Shown here: one piece after another, positions 52,585-61,128 of the stretch
Position numbering within the stretch: the first letter of the stretch is position 1
How the letters are laid out: every line of letters begins with the position of its first letter
Position numbers and translations under genes: made by a program
Notes under the pieces: model-generated
Database searches by the model: none
What the model saw: the letters and a program-made list of their open reading frames with translations, nothing else
What the model was told of the DNA's origin: nothing
Assembly: GCF_029277445.1 (NCBI RefSeq)
Contig: NZ_CP119566.1
Coordinates: 696,501 to 760,500, forward strand
From: Pararhizobium qamdonense
GTDB lineage: Bacteria > Pseudomonadota > Alphaproteobacteria > Rhizobiales > Rhizobiaceae
Length of the DNA stretch: 64,000 bases
Reading direction: 5' to 3'

Positions 52585-52806
52585 TAATTTGTCATATATC
52601 AGTTGCGGATGACACCCGTTGCGGCGGAACAGCTTTGCGAACAACCGGCTGCGGCGGTAATTTCTTTGCGGGCGGATAGGGGAAGACAGAACGTTCGCGC
52701 CGCCTGACTAAGAACCAGTGATATCGCACGGCGCCGGTAGGACTTTGCCGCGCAGGCCAGTTGGCGCGAAACAGGTTTCTCCCCAATCGGCAAAAATGGG
52801 ACTAAT

Positions 52807-52842
52807 TAGTCTATTAAAATTATGGATTGAATATCTAATAGA
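52807..52842. promoter_or_regulatory. Shared motif site B (TAGTCTATT) upstream of binding protein 2
   Basis: TAGTCTATT at 52807-52815 is followed by the dyad TCTAATAGA at 52834-52842, 70-105 nt before the binding-protein start. It mirrors site A across the divergent region. Confidence 0.5.
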
Positions 52843-52911
52843 TGCTGCGTCCCGAGAAGGGCTGGCTGCTTGCCGGAGACGTGTTCGATTGTCTTCAGAA
52901 GGAACGCCGTC

Positions 52912-53958
52912 ATGAAAACCATTCTCCGTCTGGCGGCAACCGCCGCTCTCATTCCCTTCCTGTTCGTCTCAGCGGCCAAGGCCGATGGCGTGGCCGGCGC
53001 GCCTGCCCCGTTCGACAAGGGCGGCGTCAAGCTGGCACTGATCAGCTATATTTCCGCCGGCGATTTCTTCCAGGCCTATCAGGCCGGCGCCGAGGCGCAG
53101 GCGAAGGCGCTTGGGATCGATCTGCGGGTCTTCCCCGGCCGCCAGAACGCGGCCGAACAGCGCGAGCAGATCCTGCAGGCAATCAATCTCGGCGTTGAAG
53201 GGATCGTGGTCGATCACGGCGTGCCCGAATCGCTTGGCGATGTCGTGCAGCAGGCGCTGGACAAGGGCATCAAGGTCGTCGCCTTCGACGTCAATCTCAA
53301 CAATCCGAAGGTGCCGCAGGTCGAGCAGAGCGACCATGCGCTGGCAAAACAGGCTCTGGAGCAGGCCGTCAAAGACAATGGCACCAGCTTCAATGCCGGT
53401 TACGTCTATGTCGCCGGCTTTGCGCCGCTCGATCGCCGCAACGAGGTCTGGGACACGTTCAAGGCGGAAAACAAGGGTGTCGTCGAAAAGGCGCGCTTCG
53501 GCAATGTCAGCGACACGACGGCAACCAGCACGGCCGATCAGGCAAAGGCGGCGCTGCGGGCCAATCCTGATATTACCGTGGTTTTCGCGCCCTATGATGA
53601 ATTTGCCCGGGGCGTGAAGCTGGCGGCGGCCGATCTTGGCATTTCCGGCAAGCTGAAGATTTACTCGGCCGATGTTTCGACTGCTGATATCCAGGAGATC
53701 GTCGAGGAAGGCAGCCCCTGGGTCGCAACGGTTGCGACCAATCCGGCGGTGGTGGGCGCGGTCTCGATCCGTGCCGCAGCGCTTGAAATTGCCGGGCAGC
53801 CGGTTCCCCGCCAGATCACCGTCGAGCCGACGCTTTTGACCCAGAAAAGCCTGCGCGACGCCGGTGTCAAAACCATCGAGGAACTTGCCGCCAAGATCCC
53901 GGCCTTCAGCGCCAGCGATGCCGTTACGGCAAGCTGGATCCCGGCCAAGCTGTTCTGA
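52912..53958 (+). CDS. CUT2 substrate-binding protein (transporter 2)
   Basis: 348 residues. An ordinary Sec signal peptide (LRLAATAALIPFLFVSAAKA) is followed by a type-1 periplasmic binding domain (VKLALISYISAGDFFQAYQA, LGVEGIVVDHGVPESLGDVV, PWVATVATNPAVVG). AAGGAACG precedes the ATG. It is followed after 72 bp by a flavin monooxygenase-type gene on the same strand, so uptake and first oxidation of the ligand are probably co-expressed. Confidence 0.9.
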   Translation: MKTILRLAATAALIPFLFVSAAKADGVAGAPAPFDKGGVKLALISYISAGDFFQAYQAGAEAQAKALGIDLRVFPGRQNAAEQREQILQAINLGVEGIVVDHGVPESLGDVVQQALDKGIKVVAFDVNLNNPKVPQVEQSDHALAKQALEQAVKDNGTSFNAGYVYVAGFAPLDRRNEVWDTFKAENKGVVEKARFGNVSDTTATSTADQAKAALRANPDITVVFAPYDEFARGVKLAAADLGISGKLKIYSADVSTADIQEIVEEGSPWVATVATNPAVVGAVSIRAAALEIAGQPVPRQITVEPTLLTQKSLRDAGVKTIEELAAKIPAFSASDAVTASWIPAKLF

Positions 53959-54030
53959 TCCTTTGCAGTGCGACGGCGGAGCCGCTGGTGGATCCGCCGC
54001 TTTCCTTCGTTGAAACTGGAGCATCTCCTC

Positions 54031-55242
54031 ATGAGCCAATCCAATGTCGTCTATGCAGCCGGTCTCGGCGTCACGCGCGACAGCCTGTTTGCCAGCGCTG
54101 CTGAAATCTCCCATGACCTGTCGCTGCATGCGGCGGATCTCGACCGGGACGGACGCCCGCCGATCGGCGAGATCGTCAAGCTGAAGAAGGCCGGCCTGCT
54201 CAACGCCTTGCATGCGCGCGAGATCGGCGGTGGCGGGCTGGATTGGGTCGATGGCCTGAAACTCGTTCGCATCCTGGCGCGCGGCGAAAGCTCCATCGGG
54301 CAATTGCTCGGCTATCACTATGTCAACAGCCAGTCGATCTACTGGTCATTTGCGGATCAGGCGCGCGCGCAGGTTCTGGGGGCTGAAACCGTCTCGCAGA
54401 ACCTTTACTGGGGAGCTGCGGTCAACCCGCGCGATCCCGGCCTGACATTGACGCGCCGTGGCACCGGCTACGTGCTGAACGGCCGCAAATCCTTCTCCAC
54501 CGCGGCCCGGGTGTCCGACTATATCAATGCCAATGCGACGCTGGAGGGCAAGATCGCCAATTTTGCCGTACCGACCGACCGGCCCGGTTATGTCGCCAAT
54601 GACGATTGGGACAATTTTGGCCAACGGCTGTCTGATTCAGGCAGCGTCGAGTTCCATGATTTTCCCGTCTACGAAGAGGATTTCATTGCGCCGCCGGCCA
54701 ATGAAGATGTCCCGCCGCCGGCTTTGGCGACATTCAACACGCCGCTGATCCAGCTGGTCTTCGTCAATTTCTATCTGGGCGCCGCCGAAGGGGCGCTGGC
54801 CGCTGCTGTCGATTATATCCGCACCACCACACGACCCTGGGTAACATCGGGCGTCGAGCGCGCGGCCGACGATCCCTATATTCTCGAACGTGTCGGCGAA
54901 TTCACCGCAGCGCTGAAAGCGTCTGTTGCGCTTGCCGACAGTGCCGCCCTCGTGGTGCAAACGTCGCTTGCGAAGGGCCACGATGTGACCGCGCGCGAAC
55001 GCGGCGAAGCAGCCGCTGAAGCCTATGCCGCCAAGGTCCACGCCACCCATGTCGCCCTCGACATCACCGCCCGTGTCTTCGAAGTGACCGGCGCCCGCTC
55101 GACCGCCGAAAAATACCGGTTCGACCGCTTCTGGCGCAATGTGCGGACCCATACGCTGCATGATCCGGTGTTTTACAAGGCCAAGGAAGTCGGCGAGTTC
55201 GTGCTGAACGACAAGGTGCCGGTGGTGAGCCTGTATAGTTGA
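54031..55242 (+). CDS. Acyl-CoA-dehydrogenase-fold flavin monooxygenase (SfnB/DszC type), copy 1
   Basis: 403 residues with the acyl-CoA dehydrogenase fold but with SfnB/DszC-type segments: HYVNSQSIYW, LNGRKSFSTAARVSDYIN, WDNFGQRLSDSGSV and the C-terminal DRFWRNVRTHTLHDPVFYK. That RNxRTHTLHDP motif is typical of FMNH2-dependent monooxygenases acting on sulfur or nitrogen compounds. It is paralogous to the protein at 55580-56797. It follows binding protein 2. It needs a flavin reductase, and none is in the window. The start at 54031 has GGAG 11 nt upstream. Confidence 0.8.
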   Translation: MSQSNVVYAAGLGVTRDSLFASAAEISHDLSLHAADLDRDGRPPIGEIVKLKKAGLLNALHAREIGGGGLDWVDGLKLVRILARGESSIGQLLGYHYVNSQSIYWSFADQARAQVLGAETVSQNLYWGAAVNPRDPGLTLTRRGTGYVLNGRKSFSTAARVSDYINANATLEGKIANFAVPTDRPGYVANDDWDNFGQRLSDSGSVEFHDFPVYEEDFIAPPANEDVPPPALATFNTPLIQLVFVNFYLGAAEGALAAAVDYIRTTTRPWVTSGVERAADDPYILERVGEFTAALKASVALADSAALVVQTSLAKGHDVTARERGEAAAEAYAAKVHATHVALDITARVFEVTGARSTAEKYRFDRFWRNVRTHTLHDPVFYKAKEVGEFVLNDKVPVVSLYS

Positions 55243-55252
55243 TGAGGGTGCT

Positions 55253-55383
55253 TCCCCTTCTCCCCAGCGGGGAGAAGGTGCCCGAAGGGCGGATGAGGGG
55301 GCCAAACGCTCGGAATGTGCCGAACCGCCCCCTCATCGCCTCGCGTTCGCTCGGCACTTCTCCCCGCTGGGGAGAAGGGGGAG
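55253..55383. repeat. Inverted pair of rhizobial palindromic intergenic repeats
   Basis: Same element as at 1440-1632. Copy one is about 55253-55302 (CTTCTCCCCAGCGGGGAGAAG, then GGATGAGGGGG); copy two in the other orientation is about 55327-55383 (CCCCCTCATCG ... CCGCTGGGGAGAAGGGGG). The remaining ~195 bp to the next gene hold only a small stem, GAGAGTGG/CCACTCTC (55525-55544), without a T-run. Confidence 0.8.
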
Positions 55384-55579
55384 ATCGTTGAAAGGCCTTC
55401 ACTCCATAGCAGATAACCAGAGGAAATAGACCAGCGGGTTCTGGCTGCAGTCAAGTTTCGAGTGGGCGAATCGATGCCTTGGAAGACGGCGATTGCGGTC
55501 ACAATTCCAAAGGTGGAAACTGAGGAGAGTGGTTTGCCACTCTCGTAATAAAATCGGGCAGAACGCCTCCGCTTCCCCC

Positions 55580-56797
55580 TCACAAAGCCCCGTTCTTCGG
55601 GGGTGCCACCCCGTTCAAGTGATAATTGCCCACAACATGGGCTTTCCAGCGCACCGGGTCGTGCAGCGTATGGGTGCGGGCGTTGCGCCAATGGCGGTCG
55701 AGATTGAGGCCGATGCGGGTGGCGGATGTGCCGGCCAGTTCGAACAGGGCGGTGGAGGCGGCGAGGGCGACTTCGGTGGTCAGCACTTTTGCGGCGGCAA
55801 CCGAGAGGGTGGCGTCGATGACATTGGCTTCGGTCGTATCCATCTGGGCGATATCGACCTTGCGGCCGGCATGCTCGATCAGCGCCGTTGCCGCCTCGAG
55901 CTTGATGGCGATTTCGCCGATCCTGGCGATGGTCAAGGGGTCGTCCGCGGCGCGTTCGACGCCGGAATCCTTCCAGGGGCGGCTCTGGGTCCGCACGAAT
56001 TCCAGGGTTTCGGCGAAGGCTGCCCGCGCGATGCCGAGATCGACGCCGGCATGGATGATCTGGCCCACCGAACCGATCGTGGTCGGCCGCTCGAAGCCCT
56101 TGTGATGGAAGACGATGGCATCGGCATTGACGTAGACGTCGTTGAAAATGGTGGTGCCGCTGCCGGTCGTGCGCTGGCCGAAACCATCCCAGTCATCGAC
56201 GATCTCGATGCCCTCGGTTCCCTTGGCGAGAAAGGACATGGTCAGGCGCTCTTCGGGATCGAGCGCGAACACGGTGATCCAATCGGCAAAGAGCACGCCG
56301 GTCGAATAGAATTTCTGGCCGTTGACGCGGTAGCCCGGTCCTTCCGGCGTGATGCGGGTATTGTAATCGGCGACCGTCTTGGTGCCGCGCTCGGAGAGCG
56401 CATTGCCGAACCGGTCGCCGGCCAGGGCGCGGCCGAAGAAAAAGCGCTTCTGCTCCTCGCTGCCATCAACCCGTAGTGCCTCGAGGATGTAGAAATGGTT
56501 TTGCGGGATCTGGCCGATCGACCCGTCTGCCTCCGAGAGGATGGCCGTCACTTCCGCCAGGATGGCATTGGAGACATCCAGCCCCCCATATTCGGCAGGG
56601 ACGGTGATCGCCAGAAGACCGGACCGGGCGATTTCATCGAGTTCGTCATAGGGCAAAGTGCGATTGGCATCGCGCTCGGATGCGCGGATGGCGAAATCAG
56701 CGGCCAGCGCACGGGCGGTCTCGATGGCTTCAAAATCGCTGCGGAGGCGACCGGCCGTTTGTTTGACGATTGGCTGATACTGCAAGATGGTTTCCAT
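55580..56797 (-). CDS. SfnB-family flavin oxidoreductase (sulfur acquisition), copy 2
   Basis: 405 residues, acyl-CoA dehydrogenase fold, close to the SfnB family used for sulfur from sulfones. Key segments are TVPAEYGGLDVSNAIL, IPQNHFYILEAL, VNGQKFYSTGVLFADWI, WDGFGQRTTGSGTT, RPWKDSGVERAADDP and DRHWRNARTHTLHDPVRWK. The last two segments match the neighbouring copy at 54031-55242 closely. AAGGAG lies 7 nt before the ATG at 56797. Convergent with copy 1 across the repeat pair; a shared motif lies 64 nt upstream. Confidence 0.87.
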   Translation of the reverse strand: METILQYQPIVKQTAGRLRSDFEAIETARALAADFAIRASERDANRTLPYDELDEIARSGLLAITVPAEYGGLDVSNAILAEVTAILSEADGSIGQIPQNHFYILEALRVDGSEEQKRFFFGRALAGDRFGNALSERGTKTVADYNTRITPEGPGYRVNGQKFYSTGVLFADWITVFALDPEERLTMSFLAKGTEGIEIVDDWDGFGQRTTGSGTTIFNDVYVNADAIVFHHKGFERPTTIGSVGQIIHAGVDLGIARAAFAETLEFVRTQSRPWKDSGVERAADDPLTIARIGEIAIKLEAATALIEHAGRKVDIAQMDTTEANVIDATLSVAAAKVLTTEVALAASTALFELAGTSATRIGLNLDRHWRNARTHTLHDPVRWKAHVVGNYHLNGVAPPKNGAL

Positions 56798-56860
56798 CGC
56801 ACGCTCCTTTTGCACGGAACATGGGTGGAAGAAGTCGGGCGGAAAGATAAGAGTATAATT

Positions 56861-56870
56861 TCTATAGATC
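56861..56870. promoter_or_regulatory. Shared motif site D (TCTATAGATC) upstream of the SfnB-family gene
   Basis: The minus strand reads GATCTATAGAAATTATA, 64-73 nt before the start codon. It is the weakest match of the five (CTATAGATC instead of CTATAGACT). Confidence 0.4.
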
Positions 56871-56894
56871 GACTGGACTAAGAAAAGTCTTTCC

Positions 56895-58394
56895 TTAAAG
56901 CGGGTTTTGCGCCGTCGGTAGCGTTTGGGTCTGCAAGCATTTGGCGATCACCTCTGCCACAAACACGGCATGGTCGGTCACCTGCGGCAGGCCCATCAAC
57001 TCGCCGAACGTGCCACGCGCCAGCGGTCCGGCGATCAACAAGGACGGCGTAATACCGGCCACGGGGCCGATCGCTTCCGAATTGCGGGTGCAGGATAGTC
57101 CCAGCCCGGTCGGATCGAGTTCGAGATAGCCGCTTTGCGTGAGTTCGGCGAGGAAAGGCTGGCTTGCAAGAATGCCGCCATGGCCGGGACCGGTGGTCAC
57201 CACCACGGCATCGTAGGTTTTCTCGACGGTTGCGGAAGACCGCCGCAAACGCAGCGTGCAGTGGATTGCATCGGCCTCGATACGGCTTGCGGCAACGGAG
57301 CCGGACAGGATTTCAAGGCGCCCTTGCGCAATTGCCGCGTCGAGCGCCGCCTCCACCTGCGGCGCGACCCGGAACCGGTGCACATCCCAGAACGGCCGCA
57401 AATGCCGGACGATGCGCTGGCGTTCAACAAGCGGCAAAATCTGCCACAGCGCTTGCCCCTGCGCCCGCACCTGATCGATGACGCCGTGCCAGGTCCGGCC
57501 CTCCAGAGCCGCTTGCCGGATTTCCGCGCGGATGTTTTTCAGGAGTGTGAGCGCCGTGAAAGCCGGTTGCGCCAGGAAATCGCCGGCGGGGTCCTGCGCC
57601 ACCGCCGCATGGCCGCGCGAGCGCAATCCCCGCCGCGAAATCGCGGTGATCGGGCCTTCATGGCCCTTCAGGGCGAGCGCGGCAATCACGTCGGCCGAGG
57701 TCAGGCCGTTTCCGACCACAAGCACCCGGTCAAAGGGGCGGATGGCCGCAAGCGCACCGGATCTGGTCGGGTCTGGCACGAAACGGGGATGGTCCTTCAG
57801 CACCGCCTGAAGCTGTCCCGGCGCCACCGGTGGCGGGTGGCTGGTGGCAATCACGACGATATCGGCCCAGGTTTCAGTGCCATCGCCGTCGATGATCAGC
57901 CAGCGCGCACCATCGCGCAGCACATGTGCGACGGCGGCGCGGCGATGCTCGACACCGCCGCTTGCGATCAGCGGCTGCAGCATGGCGTTGACATAATTAC
58001 CGAACACGCTGCGGCGGGGAAACAACGTGCCGTCGGGCCGCAGCGCGTCGCTATCACCAGCCGTGGCCGCATGCTCGGCGATCCAGCGCAGGAAATGCTC
58101 GGGATCATCGGACAGAAGGCTCATGCGCGCAGCGGGAACGTTGATGCGGTGGGCGGGTTCGGCCGTGTCATAGGCGAGCCCCTTGCCGAGGTTTTCACGC
58201 GGTTCAAAGACGATAATTTTGGGCGCAGCGATCGTGGCGGCTGCCGTTGCAGCTGCGTTTGCGAGGTGAAAGGCTGTTGCCGCGCCCGACACGCCGCCGC
58301 CGATAATGGCGACCACCGCAGGCTGCGATTTGTTCGGCACGTCGCCGGAGGCTGCGCCGGACAATGTCATCGGGGTGACGATCAACTGGTTCAT
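56895..58394 (-). CDS. FAD/NAD(P)-binding oxidoreductase (FAD_NAD_binding_3 type)
   Basis: 499 residues. An N-terminal FAD dinucleotide fold (AIIGGGVSGAATAFHLA, about 30-46) is followed by VFEPRENLGKGLAYDT and PAARMSLLSDDPEHFLRW, typical of the pfam13454 group. A second dinucleotide fold (VLVVGNGLTSADVIAALA, about 219-236) lies mid-protein. Substrate unknown; related genes often sit with sulfonate or sulfone use genes in rhizobia (from memory). I start it at ATG 58394 (AAAGGTG upstream), because an ATG at 58469 would put the shared promoter motif inside the coding sequence. Confidence 0.82.
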   Translation of the reverse strand: MNQLIVTPMTLSGAASGDVPNKSQPAVVAIIGGGVSGAATAFHLANAAATAAATIAAPKIIVFEPRENLGKGLAYDTAEPAHRINVPAARMSLLSDDPEHFLRWIAEHAATAGDSDALRPDGTLFPRRSVFGNYVNAMLQPLIASGGVEHRRAAVAHVLRDGARWLIIDGDGTETWADIVVIATSHPPPVAPGQLQAVLKDHPRFVPDPTRSGALAAIRPFDRVLVVGNGLTSADVIAALALKGHEGPITAISRRGLRSRGHAAVAQDPAGDFLAQPAFTALTLLKNIRAEIRQAALEGRTWHGVIDQVRAQGQALWQILPLVERQRIVRHLRPFWDVHRFRVAPQVEAALDAAIAQGRLEILSGSVAASRIEADAIHCTLRLRRSSATVEKTYDAVVVTTGPGHGGILASQPFLAELTQSGYLELDPTGLGLSCTRNSEAIGPVAGITPSLLIAGPLARGTFGELMGLPQVTDHAVFVAEVIAKCLQTQTLPTAQNPL

Positions 58395-58449
58395 GACACC
58401 TTTCGTCTCGCCGTTTTTCTTGGTCTTCGTTTCTTGGCTGGCCGTTTGA

Positions 58450-58458
58450 TAGTCTACA
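58450..58458. promoter_or_regulatory. Shared motif site E (TAGTCTACA) upstream of the FAD oxidoreductase
   Basis: The minus strand reads ACTGTAGACTATCAAA, 56-64 nt before the preferred start codon. TTTTTATCAATATTATCC lies next to it on the upstream side. Confidence 0.45.
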
Positions 58459-58532
58459 GTTTTTATCAATATTATCCGACGGTCAAGCCTTTACCGTGTT
58501 GATAAACCTAGACAGGATCGTGGCGGGTGATG

Positions 58533-58745
58533 TCAGGACTTCTCATCGAGCGCAAGAAGCACACGCGTCAGCAGTTCTTCCTCATCGCGGACACCGTGGC
58601 GATAGAGGGTCAGCACCAGGGCTGCCACCGGGTCGTTGGCGTCGCTGTCGGGCGCGATCTTGCGGGCGTCTCTTGCACGGTCGAAGACTCGCTGGCAGAG
58701 CTGCACGTGATCGGGGAGCATCGGCTCGTTGCGCCATTTCGTCAT
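58533..58745 (-). CDS. Small soluble protein of unknown function
   Basis: 70 residues, charged and helical (PDHVQLCQRVFDRARDARKI, DEEELLTRVLLALDE), with no signal peptide or membrane helix. AGGAG lies 7 nt before the ATG. It resembles the small hypothetical proteins common in rhizobia. It is 139 bp upstream of the FAD oxidoreductase on the same strand, but that gene seems to have its own promoter region. Confidence 0.6.
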   Translation of the reverse strand: MTKWRNEPMLPDHVQLCQRVFDRARDARKIAPDSDANDPVAALVLTLYRHGVRDEEELLTRVLLALDEKS

Positions 58746-58865
58746 GCTTCGTCTCCTGTTGCCGGGTAACACCGGACCTGCCGGCATCACCGTTCGGCAA
58801 GGCTTGCGCTACGGTTGATCGATACGAGTGACGATTGATTGTGGCGGTTTTTTATCGCGATGGGA

Positions 58866-59003
58866 TCAGGCGGGCTCTGCCGCCGTGGCCGGGTCCATCA
58901 TCGGCACGGCAGCGCTCAGATCGTTATCTGCATATTTGATCACAAGGATGCTGAGGATCGAACCGACGATGACGAAGACAACGGCGCGCATGGACATTTG
59001 CAT
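58866..59003 (-). CDS. 45-residue membrane miniprotein
   Basis: The frame from ATG 59003 to TGA 58866 encodes MQMSMRAVVFVIVG..., one hydrophobic helix (about 7-23) followed by a polar, acidic/Ala-Pro tail ending in DPATAAEPA. AGGAA lies about 7 nt before the ATG. The helix with a short basic N-terminus suggests a single-span inner-membrane protein. No family recognised. It occupies the otherwise empty 474-bp gap before the antiporter gene. Confidence 0.5.
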   Translation of the reverse strand: MQMSMRAVVFVIVGSILSILVIKYADNDLSAAVPMMDPATAAEPA

Positions 59004-59219
59004 AGGACTGTTCCTGTTTAAGCACGCTGGAAACGTATGAAGGCAAGGCTTGTTCCATAAGCAGACCCGCAGATTGCCGGATTGCAGAAGCGGCTGTGCA
59101 GCCCGGTTTGGACAGCAAGAAAGATAATCCGGCTTTTTTGACTGGTTTGAGGACTTGCTGGCAGCCTACGATGCCAATAGATCAGATTGGCACACGAAAA
59201 GCAGCCGGGGGGTTAGTGC

Positions 59220-60950
59220 GTGCATCACGATATGGCATTGGTGGCAACTGTCGCAATCAGCTTCGTTCTGGCGGCGGCCTGCGGTTATTTTGCGGACCGG
59301 CTGCGCCTGCCGCCGTTGGTCGGATATCTGTTTGCCGGCATTCTGATGGGGCCTTTTACGCCGGGGTTTACCGCTGACACGGCGCTCGCCACACAACTTG
59401 CCGAGATCGGCGTCATTCTTTTGATGTTCGGCGTCGGCCTGCATTTTTCCGCCGCAGATCTCATCGCCGTGCGTGGCGTGGCGATCCCCGGGGCCATCGG
59501 CCAGATCATCCTGGCAACGCTTCTTGGCATTGGCCTGTGTACGCTCTGGGGCTGGGATCTCGGCGCGGGGCTGGTTTTCGGGCTCAGCGTTTCCGTGGCC
59601 AGCACCGTCGTTCTCTTGAAAGCGCTGGAGGAACGCAACCTGGTCAACTCGCCAAATGGACGGGTGGCGATCGGCTGGCTGATCGTCGAGGACCTGGCAA
59701 TGGTGCTCGCGCTCGTTCTCCTGCCGATCGTTGCCGAGGTCTTGGGCGCTCAAGGGGCTGCGGCGCATGCGGCGGAGGGCGCTACGACGCCGGTTGCGCT
59801 GACGATCGTGCTGACTTTGGTCAAGCTCGGCGCCTTCGCCGTCCTCGCCATCGTATTGGGACCACGGATCGTTCCCTGGCTTTTGACGCTGGTTGCCCGC
59901 ACCGGTTCGCGCGAACTGTTCACGCTCACCGTTCTTGCCATCGCGCTTGGCATCGCCTTCGGTTCGGCGATGCTGTTCGGGGTTTCGTTTGCACTTGGCG
60001 CCTTTTTCGCGGGTGTCGTCATGAGCGAATCGCATCTCAGCCACAGGGCGGCCGCTGATTCCCTGCCGCTGCAAAATGCCTTTTCGGTCCTGTTCTTCGT
60101 CTCGGTCGGCATGTTGTTCAACCCGAAAATCCTGATCGAGCAGCCGCTGGCCGTTCTTGCCATCCTGGCGCTGATCACAGTTGGAAAATCGCTGATTGCC
60201 GCCGGTTTCGTGCTGATGCTGCGCTATCCCCTGTCGATGGCGCTGACGGTGGCGGCGAGCCTTGCCCAGATCGGCGAATTCTCCTTCATCGTCGCGGGGC
60301 TTGGTGTTTCCCTGGGCCTCATGTCGCAGGAGGGCTACGACCTCATTCTTGCCGGTGCCATCCTGTCGATCACCCTCAATCCGCTGATCTTCTGGGCGGC
60401 GGCAAAGCTGAAGACGGCAATGGGTGGGGCTGCGCCGGTCTATGGCGCACGGAAAATCAAACTGTTGACCCGTGACCTCGATATCATCAAGGCTCGCGTC
60501 GAGGAGAAGGAAAGCAAGCAGCAGCTGAAAAAGCAGCAGCTGGTCCATACCTTCCCGCTGTTTTCCGAGGTCAATGAACATGCGCTGGAGGAGCTTCTGC
60601 TGCTGTTCCGTCCAGCCTCCGCCTCGCCCGGCGACAAGGTCATCCGGGTCGGCGAGCGGGGCGATGCGATGTATTTCATCTCGTCCGGTGCCGCCGAGGT
60701 CCGCTTGCCGGGCAATGCGATCCGGCTGGAGGCGGGGGCGTTTTTCGGCGAGATGGCATTGCTCAGCGGCGGATTGCGCACGGCCGATGTGATCGCTGTT
60801 GATTTCTGCAATTTCTTCAAACTCGACCGGCGGGATTTCAATATTTTCATGGCGCGGCATCCGCGCCTGCGCGCCGCCGTCAGCGACATGGCCCGCGAAC
60901 GCAAGAAGATGAACGTGCCCGGCATTGTCCAGGGCGGCGCGGCCAGCTGA
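59220..60950 (+). CDS. CPA2-family cation:proton antiporter with C-terminal cyclic-nucleotide-binding domain
   Basis: 576 residues. Twelve to thirteen membrane helices form a Kef/YbaL-like Na+(K+)/H+ exchanger domain (LRLPPLVGYLFAGILMGPFT, SVASTVVLLKALEE, LIVEDLAMVLAL with the Glu-Asp pair, SLAQIGEFSFIVAGLG). Instead of a TrkA-N domain it ends in a cNMP-binding domain (about 445-565) with the phosphate-binding cassette FFGEMALLSGGLRTADVIAV. GTG 59220 follows a GGGGGG run; an ATG four codons later is the alternative start. Confidence 0.88.
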   Translation: MHHDMALVATVAISFVLAAACGYFADRLRLPPLVGYLFAGILMGPFTPGFTADTALATQLAEIGVILLMFGVGLHFSAADLIAVRGVAIPGAIGQIILATLLGIGLCTLWGWDLGAGLVFGLSVSVASTVVLLKALEERNLVNSPNGRVAIGWLIVEDLAMVLALVLLPIVAEVLGAQGAAAHAAEGATTPVALTIVLTLVKLGAFAVLAIVLGPRIVPWLLTLVARTGSRELFTLTVLAIALGIAFGSAMLFGVSFALGAFFAGVVMSESHLSHRAAADSLPLQNAFSVLFFVSVGMLFNPKILIEQPLAVLAILALITVGKSLIAAGFVLMLRYPLSMALTVAASLAQIGEFSFIVAGLGVSLGLMSQEGYDLILAGAILSITLNPLIFWAAAKLKTAMGGAAPVYGARKIKLLTRDLDIIKARVEEKESKQQLKKQQLVHTFPLFSEVNEHALEELLLLFRPASASPGDKVIRVGERGDAMYFISSGAAEVRLPGNAIRLEAGAFFGEMALLSGGLRTADVIAVDFCNFFKLDRRDFNIFMARHPRLRAAVSDMARERKKMNVPGIVQGGAAS

Positions 60951-61128
60951 TGGGGTTGGGCCGGAGATGACGTCACCGTTCATTGGCTCCGGTTCCGACA
61001 TTTCCGCGTTTTGGCTCTCATGAGCAGCGGCAGCGCAATTTTCGGATGAAAAATCCCGGAAAATGGCAATAAGCCGTGGCGAAAAGTGATGTAGACTGCT
61101 GCAATCGCAGCAAATCCGGGAGATCGCC

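Noticed and set aside
55384..55579. Remnant of a mobile element or a small gene between the repeat pair and the SfnB-family gene
   Set aside because: No transposase-like translation, no terminal repeats and no start signals. The small GAGAGTGG/CCACTCTC stem lacks a T-run.
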